64,000 bases of DNA. It comes from Anoxybacter fermentans. Lineage in GTDB: Bacteria; Bacillota; Halanaerobiia; DY22613. The stretch lies in assembly GCF_003991135.1 (NCBI RefSeq), contig NZ_CP016379.1:1302001-1366000 (forward strand), given 5' to 3'. Shown piece by piece: positions 36,026 through 48,033 of the stretch. The notes beneath the pieces are model-generated. The model did not search any database, had not been told where the DNA came from, and saw only the letters and a program-made list of their open reading frames with translations. Each line of letters opens with the position of its first letter. Positions within the stretch are counted from its first letter, which is position 1. The position numbers and the translations under genes are program-made.

Positions 36026-36065
36026 ACCGTTTATTTTCTTAACAGAAAAATCTTAAATGAACCAT

Positions 36066-36119
36066 GAAAAAAGGGGCTATGCCCCAAAAGTAATTAATTA
36101 CCTTTGGGACAGCCCCTTC
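36066..36119 (-). terminator. Intrinsic terminator of metK
   Basis: The outer stem GGGGCT/AGCCCC encloses an inner stem CCCAAAGGTAATT-like with its complement; U-rich sequence (CCTTTTTTCATGG) follows on the minus strand. Confidence 0.75.
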
Positions 36120-36121
36120 GA

Positions 36122-37306
36122 CTATTTCAAAGCTTTTTTCAAAACTTCAACCTTGTCCAATCTTTCCCAGGGAAGATCAAGATCATTACGACCAAAGTGA
36201 CCATAAGCCGCAACCTGGCGATAAATAGGACGTCTTAAATCCAGATCCCGAATAATGCAGGCAGGTCTTAAGTCAAAGTTTTCTTTGATCAGCTCAACGA
36301 TCTTCTTCTCATCAATCCTGTTAGTTCCAAAGGTGTCAACCATGATAGAAACAGGTTCTGCTACACCAATAGCATAAGCCAGCTGCACTTCACATTTATC
36401 AGCCAGACCTGCTGCTACTACATTTTTTGCTACATAACGGGCAGCATAAGCTGCAGAACGGTCAACCTTTGTTGGGTCTTTCCCAGAGAAAGCACCACCG
36501 CCGTGACGGGCATAACCACCGTAGGTGTCCACAATAATCTTTCGACCGGTAAGTCCGGCATCGCCCTGTGGACCGCCGATAACAAAACGACCAGTTGGAT
36601 TAATTAAATAACGGGTCTTATTATCCAGCAGGTTTTCTGGAACAATTGGCTTAATTACATGTTCAATAAGATCTTTTTCAATCTGCTCTAAAGTAACTTC
36701 TGGATTATGTTGAGCGGAAACAACGATAGTATCAACTCGAATAGGCTTGTCATCTTCATATTCAATAGTAACCTGGGTTTTACCATCAGGACGAAGATAA
36801 GGTAAAGTTTTGTTTTTACGAACTTCTGCCAAACGACGAGCCAGTTTGTGAGCAAGCATAATAGGTGTTGGCATGTATTCTTCGGTTTCATTGGTAGCAA
36901 AACCAAACATCAAGCCCTGGTCGCCGGCTCCAATAGCTTCTTCTGCTTCCATTTCACCTTTTTTAGCTTCCAGTGCTTTGTCTACACCCATTGCGATATC
37001 CGGTGATTGTTCATCAATGGAAGTAATTACAGCACAGGTATCGGCATCGAAACCATACTTGGCCCGGGTATAACCAATATCCCTAATAGTATCACGAACC
37101 AGTTTGGGAATATCAACATAACATTTGGTGGTAATTTCACCTCCGACCAGGACCAGACCAGTAGTCAAAAAACACTCACATGCAACTCTTGCATTCGGAT
37201 CATTCGCAAAAATTGCATCCAACACAGCATCCGAAATCTGATCTGCCATCTTATCTGGGTGGCCTTCAGTTACAGACTCGGAAGTAAAAAGATATCTCTT
37301 TGTCAT
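36122..37306 (-). CDS. metK: S-adenosylmethionine synthetase
   Basis: MetK makes SAM from methionine and ATP. The 394-residue product has [50 protein letters not shown] and [22 protein letters not shown] 37306 gives the normal N-terminus [10 protein letters not shown]; an ATG four codons earlier has no better ribosome site. It is a single-gene unit under a SAM-I riboswitch. Confidence 0.96.
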   Translation of the reverse strand: MTKRYLFTSESVTEGHPDKMADQISDAVLDAIFANDPNARVACECFLTTGLVLVGGEITTKCYVDIPKLVRDTIRDIGYTRAKYGFDADTCAVITSIDEQSPDIAMGVDKALEAKKGEMEAEEAIGAGDQGLMFGFATNETEEYMPTPIMLAHKLARRLAEVRKNKTLPYLRPDGKTQVTIEYEDDKPIRVDTIVVSAQHNPEVTLEQIEKDLIEHVIKPIVPENLLDNKTRYLINPTGRFVIGGPQGDAGLTGRKIIVDTYGGYARHGGGAFSGKDPTKVDRSAAYAARYVAKNVVAAGLADKCEVQLAYAIGVAEPVSIMVDTFGTNRIDEKKIVELIKENFDLRPACIIRDLDLRRPIYRQVAAYGHFGRNDLDLPWERLDKVEVLKKALK

Positions 37307-37385
37307 CCTTTTAATCACCCTTTCTTAAAAGATTAAAACCAGAGTTGCTAATTACTACCTGGTTCATAATTAACTTTTTACATAC

Positions 37386-37416
37386 AAAAAAGAAACTCCC
37401 CGCGCAAGGGAGAGTT
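37386..37416 (-). terminator. Riboswitch-controlled terminator before metK
   Basis: Stem AACTCTCCC / GGGAGTT (37394-37416) with loop TTGCGCG is followed on the minus strand by TCTTTTTT. Confidence 0.85.
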
Positions 37417-37423
37417 GCTTACT

Positions 37424-37549
37424 TAGTAAACATCTCTCAAGATACCTTGCAGGATATCGAGATACCTTGCAGGATTTGGCACCATACACATATGTGCTGG
37501 TTGCCGGGTTTCATAGGGCCAGTCCCTCCACCTCTCTTGATGTTTACCC
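37424..37549 (-). ncRNA. SAM-I riboswitch with a 20-bp internal tandem duplication
   Basis: P1 pairs GTAAACAT with ATGTTTAC. Minus-strand blocks ATCAAGAGAGGTGGAGGGAC, TGGCCCTATGAAACCCGGCA, GGTGCCAAATCCTGC and TTGAGAGATG match the S-box consensus. The sequence at 37441-37455 recurs exactly at 37461-37475, so 20 extra bases lie in the P4 region before GAGAGAT. Confidence 0.95.
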
Positions 37550-37580
37550 CTAGTTTGGCTTATTTACTTTTGCTAAATAC

Positions 37581-37609
37581 AGTATAACAACCAATTCGAA
37601 AATTGTCAA
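37581..37609 (-). promoter_or_regulatory. Promoter of the metK riboswitch transcript
   Basis: TTGACA (37604-37609) and TATACT (37581-37586) are 17 bp apart on the minus strand, just upstream of the SAM aptamer. Confidence 0.8.
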
Positions 37610-37653
37610 TATATCTAAAGAAATTTTTTCTAATTTTGTTTAGAAAATTAATT

Positions 37654-38343
37654 TTAGATTTCAACTGGAATCTCTCTAATCACTTCTACCCCCCGCTCTG
37701 AAACCCGGCAAGTATAGGCTTTGACCTGTACACCAGATGCCATTGCCTCTCGTAAAGCGGTTCCAAACTCCGGGTCGGTTTCATCATTAGGTTTAAAAGC
37801 GACAGCATCATCTCTTTGTACCAAAAAGACAATAAATGCCTGAAAACCTTCTTTTTGGGCACGTATCAATTCCCTTAAATGTCGAGCACCTCTGGATGTG
37901 GGTGCATCAGGAAACATAGCTATACCATCCTTTACCAAGGTAACCGATTTAATTTCACAATATCCTTCTTTTTCCCCGGTAAGTTTCAGATCTAATCGAC
38001 TGTCACCATAACTCACTTCCCGCCGTTCTACCTTTAATCCACCAAAACCCGGTAGTTGGCCTTTATTAATAGCTTCTTCCACCAGATAATTAGGTAGACG
38101 GGAATCAATCGAAACAAGATAACCATCATATTCAGCCATAATCAAATCATAGGAAGTTTTACGTCCCTCCCCGGACTTTTCTTCTAAAACCACCCGATTT
38201 CCAGAAAAGAGAAGTTCTTTCATCCTTCCAGAATTAGGCACATGGGCTTTAACAACCTGACCATCTACTTCTACCTTTGCCACAAACCGATTGAGACGTT
38301 TAATAAATCTGCCTGTTTTTGTTGGATTCTTAATTAAATACAT
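37654..38343 (-). CDS. sfsA: SfsA family DNA-binding protein / nuclease-like
   Basis: The 229-residue product has an N-terminal OB-like part (RFIKRLNRFVAKVEVDGQVVKAHVPNSGRMKELL) and a C-terminal nuclease-fold part with DSRLDLKL and CEIKSVTLV, matching a PD-(D/E)xK-like site, then DAPTSRGARHLREL. SfsA was named for sugar-fermentation stimulation in E. coli; its molecular role remains uncertain. GGAGAAGG precedes the start. It follows lgt by 14 bp. Confidence 0.9.
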   Translation of the reverse strand: MYLIKNPTKTGRFIKRLNRFVAKVEVDGQVVKAHVPNSGRMKELLFSGNRVVLEEKSGEGRKTSYDLIMAEYDGYLVSIDSRLPNYLVEEAINKGQLPGFGGLKVERREVSYGDSRLDLKLTGEKEGYCEIKSVTLVKDGIAMFPDAPTSRGARHLRELIRAQKEGFQAFIVFLVQRDDAVAFKPNDETDPEFGTALREAMASGVQVKAYTCRVSERGVEVIREIPVEI

Positions 38344-38357
38344 CTAAAGCCTTCTCC

Positions 38358-39095
38358 TTATTTAACTTGCGCTTTTCTACGATAAATAATCAGAGTAATG
38401 GATCCTATAATCGTTAGCACACTAACCAGTTGTGCTACTCTGATTGGACCTAACATTAAACTATCGGTTCTTAACCCTTCAATAAAGAACCGGCCAAAAG
38501 AGTATAAAGACAAATATGCTAAGAAAACCTCACCAGTTTTTATAAACTTCTTTCGTCTAAGCCAGAGCAAAAATGCAAAAACTAACAAATTCCAGATAGA
38601 TTCATATAAAAATGTCGGATGGCGATATGCACCGTCAATATACATGGCCCAGGGCAGATCAGTTTCATATCCATAAGCTTCCTGATTGACATAATTACCC
38701 CACCGTCCGATAGCCTGGGCTAAAATAATACCTGGAGCTGCTATATCTGCAATATCCCAGAAGTTAACTTTATAATATCTAGTGACAAATATTCCCACAA
38801 TAACAGCAGCAATTAAAGCACCATGGATAGCAAGTCCACCTTCCCAGATATATAAAGCCCGGATGGGATTATCACTATAAACTTCCCAGCGAAAGATTAC
38901 ATAATAAAGTCGGGCACCAATAATACCAGCCGGTACACCATAAATAATCAGATCATAGAAGAGTTCCAGGTTATAACCCCGTCTTTTTCCTTCCCGTAAA
39001 CCCAAAAAAAATGCTGCAAGCACACCTAAACCAATAAGAATTCCATACCAATGAACAGCAAAAGGGCCTATTTTAAATGCTATAGGATCAATCAA
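38358..39095 (-). CDS. lgt: Prolipoprotein diacylglyceryl transferase
   Basis: Lgt attaches diacylglycerol to the lipobox Cys of prolipoproteins. The 245-residue protein has seven membrane helices, AIHGALIAAVIVG, and the signature GRWGNYVNQEAYG (about residues 135-147), then HPTFLYESIWNL and GRFFIEGLRTDSL. TTG 39095 is preferred as start because GGGGTG lies 6 bp upstream and it gives the family-like MIDPIAF; a GTG at 39104 touches the ribosome site. Confidence 0.94.
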   Translation of the reverse strand: MIDPIAFKIGPFAVHWYGILIGLGVLAAFFLGLREGKRRGYNLELFYDLIIYGVPAGIIGARLYYVIFRWEVYSDNPIRALYIWEGGLAIHGALIAAVIVGIFVTRYYKVNFWDIADIAAPGIILAQAIGRWGNYVNQEAYGYETDLPWAMYIDGAYRHPTFLYESIWNLLVFAFLLWLRRKKFIKTGEVFLAYLSLYSFGRFFIEGLRTDSLMLGPIRVAQLVSVLTIIGSITLIIYRRKAQVK

Positions 39096-39215
39096 TGATT
39101 TCACCCCTTTTCTTTCAATCTTTTAAAATTATATTGGATAAGTCTGTACAAGTCAAGTAGTAAGGGTAAAGATTATATATATAGTTTTAGAGTTTTTTTA
39201 ACTAAAAGAAAATAT

Positions 39216-39352
39216 GATTAAATTGCAAAAAGTTAATTTTGAGCATCATAGAAATTTTTCGTTAAACTATCTTAGTAAGATTTCAGTCAAACTTTAGATG
39301 GTTCGAAAAATTCCTTTATGAAACAAAAAATTAGCTTTTTCGTGGTAAAATC
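39216..39352 (+). mobile_element. MITE copy G (137 bp, internally deleted)
   Basis: The left end is GATTAAATTGCAAAAAG and the right end GGTAAAATC with a damaged TIR. Flanks AAATAT (39210-39215) and AGATAT (39353-39358) agree at five of six. The whole centre with both hairpins is missing. The surrounding 39105-39506 has no gene. Confidence 0.75.
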
Positions 39353-39385
39353 AGATATAATTGACAATATTATCAGATTGATGAT

Positions 39386-39433
39386 AAAAAGAGCGTCTGA
39401 AAACCCATATATATACTGAGGTTTTCAGACGCT
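39386..39433 (-). terminator. Intrinsic terminator of the glucosidase gene
   Basis: A perfect 14-pair stem (39392-39405 with 39420-39433) with a 14-base loop is followed on the minus strand by CTTTTTATC. Confidence 0.8.
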
Positions 39434-39506
39434 TCCTTTGACCAAATAAAATTCGTCAATAGCCTCAGTAATACTCTGGAGTCTTGTCCCTAAATTTATC
39501 TAATGT

Positions 39507-41168
39507 TTATCTTAATCTGTAAATCCGTGCTTCATAGGGGCGAAGTTTAATCTGTTCTAACTTTTCATCTTGAACTGGATAATTTGCAATGAGTAATTGA
39601 TAATCCTTATATGGGATCTCATCTAAGGTAAAATTAAGTTTTTCTTTTGAGAAATTTAAAATAATAAGAAAGCGATCATTATCTAACTGACGAATGTAAC
39701 TATAGATCTTTTCATGGTCTTCAAATAAAGGAATATAATTTCCATAAATAAGAGCCAGATTTTCTTCCCGTTTTCTTAATCGAATAAGTTTTTTATAATA
39801 ATTTAAAACAGAGTCAGGATCTTTTTGAGCTTCCTCGACATTAATCTGTTTATAGTTGGGATTAACCTTAAGCCAGGGAGTCCCTGTTGTAAATCCTGCA
39901 TTTTTACCAGCAGTCCACTGCACAGGAGTCCTGGCATTATCTCGACTTTTAGGCATAAGCTCCTTAAGAACTTCCTCAGGATCTCGCCCTTTTGCAACTT
40001 CTTCGTGATAGTAGTTTACTGTATCAATATCATTGTACTCTTCAATGGAAGAAAACTTAACATTAGTCATTCCAATTTCTTCACCCTGGTAGATATATGG
40101 TGTACCGGGCAGGGTTAGAAGCATAGTAGCTAAAAGTTTTGCAGATTCTTTCCGATAATTTTGATCATCACCAAAACGGGAAACCTGTCTTGGTTGATCG
40201 TGATTATTTAAATATTGGCTATTCCAACCCTTTTCTTTCAAAGCTTCATACCATTTTTTCTGTATTTTTTTGAATTTTAATAGATTTGAATCTTTAAAAT
40301 CCGGCAGATCCATATGTTCAAATTGAAAAATCATATTCAGCTCCTCTCGATCTTCATTGACATAAAGAGCACCAATTTCTGGGGTAACAAAAGGAGTCTC
40401 TCCTACAGTCATAATGTCATATTTACTTAAAATTTGCCGGTTCATTTCGTGTAAGACCTCGTGAACAAGGGGCTGATTTGCCCAATGTTCAGGAGCCATT
40501 ACATAATCATCAAAGTTATCTTTATTCTTACCATCAGGAAGCCCTTCTGCTTTACCAATTAAATTGATTACATCCATCCGAAAACCGTCTATACCCTTAT
40601 CTAACCACCATTTAATCATCTTAAAAATCTCTTTTTTAACCTCTGGATTCTTCCAATTCAAATCAGGCTGTTTTTTGGCAAAAAGATGGAGATAATATTC
40701 ACCTGTTTTTTCATCCCATTCCCATGCTGAACCGTGAAAAAACGAGCGCCAGTTGTTCGGTTCTTTGCCATCTCTTGGCGGACGCCAGATATAATAATCA
40801 CGTTTTGGATTATCTTTAGAAGAACGTGATTCAATAAACCACGGATGTTCGTCAGAAGTATGATTGATGACTAAGTCCATAATTAGCTTCATACCACGTT
40901 TATGTACTTCACTTAAAAGCTCATCAAAATCTTCCATAGTACCAAATTCGTCCATAATATCATAGTAGTCTGATATATCATACCCATTATCAGCATTAGG
41001 AGATTTGTATATAGGACAAAGCCAGATTACATCTACACCCAGATCTTTTATGTAATCTAATTTTTGAATAATTCCCCTTAAATCCCCAATACCATCTCCA
41101 TTAGAATCATAAAAACTGCGAGGATAAATTTGATAGACAACTGCCTCTTTCCACCATTTTCTTTCCAT
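39507..41168 (-). CDS. GH13 alpha-glucosidase (oligo-1,6-glucosidase type)
   Basis: The cytoplasmic enzyme should hydrolyse short alpha-glucosides at the non-reducing end. The 553-residue product has WWKEAVVYQIYPRSF, DVIWLCPIYKSPNADNGYDISDY, MDLVINHTSDEHPWF, GFRMDVINLI (nucleophile Asp), MTVGETPFV (acid/base Glu) and LNNHDQPR (stabilising Asp). No signal peptide is present. The QPDLNWKNPEV and DGFRMDVIN stretches fit the alpha-1,6/alpha-1,4 exo group including trehalose-6-phosphate hydrolases; exact substrate is undecided. No sugar transporter is adjacent. Confidence 0.9.
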   Translation of the reverse strand: MERKWWKEAVVYQIYPRSFYDSNGDGIGDLRGIIQKLDYIKDLGVDVIWLCPIYKSPNADNGYDISDYYDIMDEFGTMEDFDELLSEVHKRGMKLIMDLVINHTSDEHPWFIESRSSKDNPKRDYYIWRPPRDGKEPNNWRSFFHGSAWEWDEKTGEYYLHLFAKKQPDLNWKNPEVKKEIFKMIKWWLDKGIDGFRMDVINLIGKAEGLPDGKNKDNFDDYVMAPEHWANQPLVHEVLHEMNRQILSKYDIMTVGETPFVTPEIGALYVNEDREELNMIFQFEHMDLPDFKDSNLLKFKKIQKKWYEALKEKGWNSQYLNNHDQPRQVSRFGDDQNYRKESAKLLATMLLTLPGTPYIYQGEEIGMTNVKFSSIEEYNDIDTVNYYHEEVAKGRDPEEVLKELMPKSRDNARTPVQWTAGKNAGFTTGTPWLKVNPNYKQINVEEAQKDPDSVLNYYKKLIRLRKREENLALIYGNYIPLFEDHEKIYSYIRQLDNDRFLIILNFSKEKLNFTLDEIPYKDYQLLIANYPVQDEKLEQIKLRPYEARIYRLR

Positions 41169-41259
41169 ATATTTATCTCTCCTTTTCTTACCTGGTTTAA
41201 TTTCTTTTCAGTAAAATAGCATAAAAACTAAACTTACGGGATAATTTTTTTTAATCCAT

Positions 41260-41480
41260 GATTAAACTGCAAAAAAGCTAATTTTGAGCGACATAGAAAT
41301 TTTTCGTTAAACCATCTTGGTGAGATTTCAGTCGAAATAAGGCCTCTATGAAGGTTGATGAGCTAATCAAAGATCGGGATGACCCATTGATTAGTGTGCC
41401 TTATTTCGACTAAAATCGAACTTTAGATGGTTCGAAAAATTTCTTTTGAAGCGAAAAAATTAGCTTTTTGCAGTAAAGTC
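41260..41480 (+). mobile_element. MITE copy H (221 bp) overlapping the 3' end of coaBC
   Basis: Flanks ATCCAT (41254-41259) and ATTCAT (41481-41486) agree at five of six. The right 21 bp of the element encode the last codons and the stop of coaBC. The central hairpins are decayed (loops AGGTT and GGGAT). Confidence 0.85.
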
Positions 41481-42668
41481 ATTCATAAAATTAAGTACCC
41501 GATCCAGAATTCGATGGGCCAGCTCTTTTTTTGACATCATGGGTAATATCTCTTTACCATTCCGACTCAAAATGGTTACTTTATTGGTATCTACACCAAA
41601 GCCTGATCCCTTTATCGAAACATCATTGGCAATAATCAAATCAGCATTTTTTCGTTCAAGTTTGCTTTTAGCATTTTCCAACAGGTTTTGGGTTTCAGCA
41701 GCAAAGCCAACCAGAATCTGGCCAACTTTTTTTCGCTTACCCAGTTCCGCCAGAATATCCGGCGTCCTGGTCAATTCAATTGTCAAATTCCCTTCACCTT
41801 TTTTAATTTTATGTTCAGCTACTTTAACTGGAGTATAATCTGCTACAGCAGCAGCTTTGATCACCACATCGGCATCCTCTACTTCAGAGAGGACAGCTTC
41901 ATACATTTGTTGAGCACTTATAACCGGAATAACTCTAATCCCCTGTGATGCTTTCAGATGAGTTGGTGCACTAACTAACACTACTTCTGCTCCCCTGAGA
42001 TACGCTGCTTCAGCAATAGCATAACCCATCTTACCCGAAGAAGGATTAGAAAGAAAACGTACGGGATCAATAGCTTCCCTGGTTCCGCCTGCTGTAACCA
42101 CCACTTTTTTCCCCCGAAAATCTTTCGGAGCCAGTTCATAAACTACCCGGGCCACGATCTCATCCGGCTCCGGGAGACGCCCTTTACCTACATCGCCACA
42201 GGCTTGCAAACCTTCATTAGGTTCCATAAATAAATAACCGTATTCTTTAAGTTTGGCAATATTCTGTTGAACAATAGGATTATTATACATCTTTACATTC
42301 ATCGAGGGAACAATAAGTACCGGTGCCTGTACTGCCATTACTGTTGTAGATAAAAGATCATCTGCAATTCCATTGGCAATTTTCCCAATAATATTGGCAG
42401 TTGCAGGGGCTATCAAAAAAAGATCAGCTGAATCAGCTAAAGAAATATGCTCCACATTCCAGACCTTTGGTTCTTCAAATTGTTCCACATGAACAGGATT
42501 GTTGGAAATAACCCGAAAAGTCAATGGTTGAATGAATTCAGTGGCTGATCTGGTCATAATCACACGAACATTGGCCCCCATTTTTTTCAACGAACTAACA
42601 ACACTAACCACTTTAAATGCAGCAATTCCCCCTGTAACACCTACAACTATAGTTTTATCTTTCAACAT
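41460..42668 (-). CDS. coaBC: Bifunctional phosphopantothenoylcysteine decarboxylase / phosphopantothenate-cysteine ligase
   Basis: CoaBC performs two steps of coenzyme A synthesis. The N-terminal flavoprotein domain (about 1-185) has GVTGGIAAFK, ISLADSADLFLIAPATANIIGK and the CoaC motif PSMNVKMYNNP; the C-terminal ligase domain (about 186-400) has VTAGGTREAIDPVRFLSNPSSGKMG and ADYTPV...KIKK. The last residues DFTAKS and the stop codon are encoded by the end of MITE copy H, so the natural C-terminus has been replaced or shortened. Confidence 0.95.
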   Translation of the reverse strand: MLKDKTIVVGVTGGIAAFKVVSVVSSLKKMGANVRVIMTRSATEFIQPLTFRVISNNPVHVEQFEEPKVWNVEHISLADSADLFLIAPATANIIGKIANGIADDLLSTTVMAVQAPVLIVPSMNVKMYNNPIVQQNIAKLKEYGYLFMEPNEGLQACGDVGKGRLPEPDEIVARVVYELAPKDFRGKKVVVTAGGTREAIDPVRFLSNPSSGKMGYAIAEAAYLRGAEVVLVSAPTHLKASQGIRVIPVISAQQMYEAVLSEVEDADVVIKAAAVADYTPVKVAEHKIKKGEGNLTIELTRTPDILAELGKRKKVGQILVGFAAETQNLLENAKSKLERKNADLIIANDVSIKGSGFGVDTNKVTILSRNGKEILPMMSKKELAHRILDRVLNFMNDFTAKS

Positions 42669-42684
42669 AAATTATCACCCCTAA

Positions 42685-42719
42685 TGAAAAAAGGGGCTAA
42701 AAAAAGTAAACGAGCCCCT
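42685..42719 (-). terminator. Terminator-like hairpin between rpoZ and coaBC
   Basis: Stem AGGGGCT / AGCCCCT (42692-42719) is followed on the minus strand by TTTTTTCATTAG. It begins right after the rpoZ stop, so coaBC may depend on read-through. Confidence 0.7.
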
Positions 42720-42721
42720 AA

Positions 42722-42934
42722 TTATTTAATTCCTTCCCTATTTGAACGTTTAATGGTAATTTTGCCTGCATAGATTTCTTCTAAAGCATGGGATACTGGC
42801 TTTTTACCCTCATACTCTAATAACGGCTCTGCTCCTTCATTTAACATTCTGGCCCGCCGTGCAGCAGCAATTGCCAGAGTATAAGGACTATCTACTTTCT
42901 TAAGGAGATCATCTAAAGACGGTTTAACCATCAT
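42722..42934 (-). CDS. rpoZ: RNA polymerase omega subunit
   Basis: Omega helps assemble the beta-prime subunit. The 70-residue product has [27 protein letters not shown] and the [15 protein letters not shown] stretch, which match the family. GGAGGG precedes the start. It overlaps the end of gmk by 11 bp. Confidence 0.93.
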   Translation of the reverse strand: MMVKPSLDDLLKKVDSPYTLAIAAARRARMLNEGAEPLLEYEGKKPVSHALEEIYAGKITIKRSNREGIK

Positions 42935-43529
42935 TAAAATCTCCCTCCTTTAAACCTATATAATTTTCAATTCTACATCTTTCCGCAATAATAATTGATT
43001 TAAGCTTCTCAACAGCATTCTCAACTACATCATTTATAATCACATAATCATAATTATACATCTTTTCCATCTCAATCTTAGCAGTTTCTAAACGTTCACT
43101 GATTTTAGTCTCATCCTCTGTTCCACGTTTTTGAATCCTTAAACGAAGTTCATTTAAAGATGGAGGAGCTAAAAAGATAAACACACCATCAGGGAATTTT
43201 TTTCTTATCTGCTCTGCTCCTTGAATTTCAATTTCTAAAATTATATCTTCTCCTGCTTTTAATTTTTCTTCTACATATTTACGGGGAGTTCCATAATAGT
43301 TTCCACAGTATTTTGCCCATTCAAGAAGCTCATCATTCTTAATCATCTCCTGAAACTCTTCAACACTTACAAAAAAATACTCTCGACCATGGACCTCCCC
43401 TTCTCTTTTAGCACGAGTTGTGGCAGATACAGAATAGTTAATATCTGAATATTCCTTTAAAAGTGCTGCACGTACTGTACCCTTTCCAACCCCAGATGGG
43501 CCGGATAAAACAAAGAGTTTCCCCTTCAT
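42924..43529 (-). CDS. gmk: Guanylate kinase
   Basis: The enzyme phosphorylates GMP to GDP. The 201-residue product has [12 protein letters not shown] (P-loop), [22 protein letters not shown] (GMP site), [15 protein letters not shown] and [21 protein letters not shown] (lid). GGGGGAGGAAGG precedes the start. It overlaps remA by 4 bp. Confidence 0.96.
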   Translation of the reverse strand: MKGKLFVLSGPSGVGKGTVRAALLKEYSDINYSVSATTRAKREGEVHGREYFFVSVEEFQEMIKNDELLEWAKYCGNYYGTPRKYVEEKLKAGEDIILEIEIQGAEQIRKKFPDGVFIFLAPPSLNELRLRIQKRGTEDETKISERLETAKIEMEKMYNYDYVIINDVVENAVEKLKSIIIAERCRIENYIGLKEGDFNDG

Positions 43530-43798
43530 CCTTCCTCCCCCTCTATTTTATTCCTCTCTGTTCCACTTAAGCGGTGTGATACAGTTTCAGGTTGTACTGC
43601 TGATAAAATTACATGATCACTATCCGTAATTACTACAGCCCTCGTCCTTCTTCCATAAGTAGCATCAATTAGCATACCACGATCTCTTGCATCCTGAATG
43701 ATCCTTTTAATCGGCGCAGATTCAGGACTAACAATGGCAATAATCCGGTTGGCAGCAACAATATTTCCAAATCCAATATTAATTAATTTAATATCCAT
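43526..43798 (-). CDS. remA: RemA/DUF370 regulatory protein
   Basis: RemA is a DNA-binding regulator of biofilm matrix genes in Bacillus. The 90-residue product starts [32 protein letters not shown] and includes [13 protein letters not shown], both diagnostic. Length is normal. It lies between yicC and gmk, the usual Firmicute order. Confidence 0.94.
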   Translation of the reverse strand: MDIKLINIGFGNIVAANRIIAIVSPESAPIKRIIQDARDRGMLIDATYGRRTRAVVITDSDHVILSAVQPETVSHRLSGTERNKIEGEEG

Positions 43799-43823
43799 AA
43801 TTTTAATTCCCCTTTCTTTGACA

Positions 43824-44705
43824 CTATTCTATATTTTGAATTTGTTCACGAATTTTATCAATCTCACTTTTAATATTGACAACGTGATTGGAAATTACCG
43901 CATCAGGAGATTTAGAGCCAATTGTATTGGCTTCCCGATACATTTCCTGTGCAATAAAATCCAGCTTTCTCCCTACAGCACCACCTTTCTCGAGATTTAA
44001 ACGAAACTGTCCGATATGACTTTTTAAACGAACCAGTTCTTCATTAATACAGCTCCGTTCTGTAAGGATTGCAATTTCCATTGCTAATCGTTCTTCATCA
44101 ACAATTTTATCCTCTAAAAATTCATTTACCCGGTTCCTCATCCGTTCTTTATACTCTTCTAAAACCTTTGGTTCCCTTTCTTTAATCGCATCCATCTCTT
44201 TTTCAATACTATCTAAACGTAAAACCAGATCACGGTAGAGTTCCTCTCCTTCATGAATCCGCATTTGCAAAAGAGAATCCAGACTCTTTTCTATAGTTTC
44301 TATTATTATCCCATGCAAGATCTCTTCATCATGTTCCACTTCTTTAAGTTTTAAAACTTCAGGTAAAGAAATTAATGTATCCATAGATAAATTCTGATCA
44401 AAATCCAGAGTCTTTTGTAACTTCTTCAATTCAGTATAATAACTCTTTGCCAGTTCAAAATTAAGTTGTGGGGTATAACGTCCCTCGGTAACATCTTCTT
44501 CTATCTTTAAATATAAATCAACCCGCCCCCGATCAATTTTATCTTTGATCATTTTTATTAATGTTGACTCTAAAGCCAACAAATAGTTTGGTATATGTAA
44601 ATAAATATTGGAATAACGGTGGTTAACAGTCTTAATTTCGGCGATAACATGATAACCATCCCGTTTCGTTTCCCCTTTTCCGTATCCTGTCATACTTTTA
44701 ATCAT
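43824..44705 (-). CDS. yicC: YicC-family endoribonuclease
   Basis: The 293-residue protein opens [12 protein letters not shown] and has [18 protein letters not shown], then a DUF1732 C-terminus with [18 protein letters not shown], the conserved end of the family. Homologues are reported to be RNA-cutting enzymes. A predicted coiled coil lies in the middle (about 155-215). AGGAGGTGA precedes the start. Confidence 0.92.
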   Translation of the reverse strand: MIKSMTGYGKGETKRDGYHVIAEIKTVNHRYSNIYLHIPNYLLALESTLIKMIKDKIDRGRVDLYLKIEEDVTEGRYTPQLNFELAKSYYTELKKLQKTLDFDQNLSMDTLISLPEVLKLKEVEHDEEILHGIIIETIEKSLDSLLQMRIHEGEELYRDLVLRLDSIEKEMDAIKEREPKVLEEYKERMRNRVNEFLEDKIVDEERLAMEIAILTERSCINEELVRLKSHIGQFRLNLEKGGAVGRKLDFIAQEMYREANTIGSKSPDAVISNHVVNIKSEIDKIREQIQNIE

Positions 44706-44908
44706 TCCTGTTTCACCTCCTATTCCGGCTTATTCGCTAATTATAACAGAAAATCTCAAAATCTCACCTTCTGGCTTTTAAATCTATTACTTATCATACC
44801 ATAGGGATTAAAACAAATGCAAGACTAATTCATACGAAAAAAAGAAAAAAAGTATAAAATCTTTCTATATTTCATTTTAACCTCTACTGAGATTCTTTAA
44901 ACTGACTT
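44706..44908. other. Intergenic sequence upstream of yicC
   Basis: A/T-rich; it should hold the yicC promoter, but no box pair stands out. No gene is seen. Confidence 0.35.
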
Positions 44909-44956
44909 TAAAAATAAAACCTCTACCCGGACCTGAGCAGAGGTTTTACTAAACCT
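44909..44956 (-). terminator. Terminator of the P-type ATPase gene, distal copy of a duplicated palindrome
   Basis: Stem AAAACCTCT / AGAGGTTTT (44916-44947) is followed on the minus strand by ATTTTTAAAG. The palindrome AGGTTTTACTAAACCT (44941-44956) recurs at 45181-45196 with one change, on the other side of R2 copy 3. Confidence 0.75.
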
Positions 44957-45180
44957 ATAAATTATTGACAAACACTTGTTCTTTAAAAACTTGCTCATAC
45001 ACTGGTATAGGAAAAACTAAATATAATTTCTGAAGCGTATAAGTCAAGGCTTAAAGCCAGGAGGGCGGAAGCCTTGACTTTTAAGGACGCGCAGCCAGGA
45101 CGGCAGAACGTCCGGTAGCGGAAGAAATTATATTTACTGTGGAAGTAAGTTATGTGCACTTCTTCTTTTTCAACAGCCTG
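44957..45180. repeat. Repeat family R2, copy 3 (empty, 224 bp)
   Basis: The outer arms carry TTGACAAAC at the left and the inverse of CTGTTGAAAAA at the right. Inside are AACTAAATATAATTTCT (45014) and its inverse (45121), and two hairpins with loops AGGAG (45059-45063) and AGGAC (45097-45101). No MITE is inserted here. Direct repeats of 16 bp flank it. Confidence 0.8.
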
Positions 45181-45188
45181 AGGTTTTA

Positions 45189-47889
<2,701 letters not shown>

Positions 47890-47964
47890 ATTCTTTTCTC
47901 ACCTCCAGTTTCTCTTTACTCTAATAATTCTATTCGATGGTTTGAAGAAAAATAACTTTATAGT

Positions 47965-47993
47965 TTGACTGTTTCTTATAAATCATTTATACT
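47965..47993 (+). promoter_or_regulatory. Promoter of the RqcH-like gene
   Basis: TTGACT (47965-47970) and TATACT (47988-47993) are 17 bp apart on the plus strand, about 40 bp before the start. Confidence 0.75.
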
Positions 47994-48033
47994 TAAAAGG
48001 AAGTATGTTCTATAATTTAAGGAGGAATAAAAA

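Noticed and set aside
37345-37587. Plus-strand frame of 80 codons upstream of metK
   Set aside because: It covers the SAM riboswitch and its terminator on the other strand and is a shadow of that RNA.
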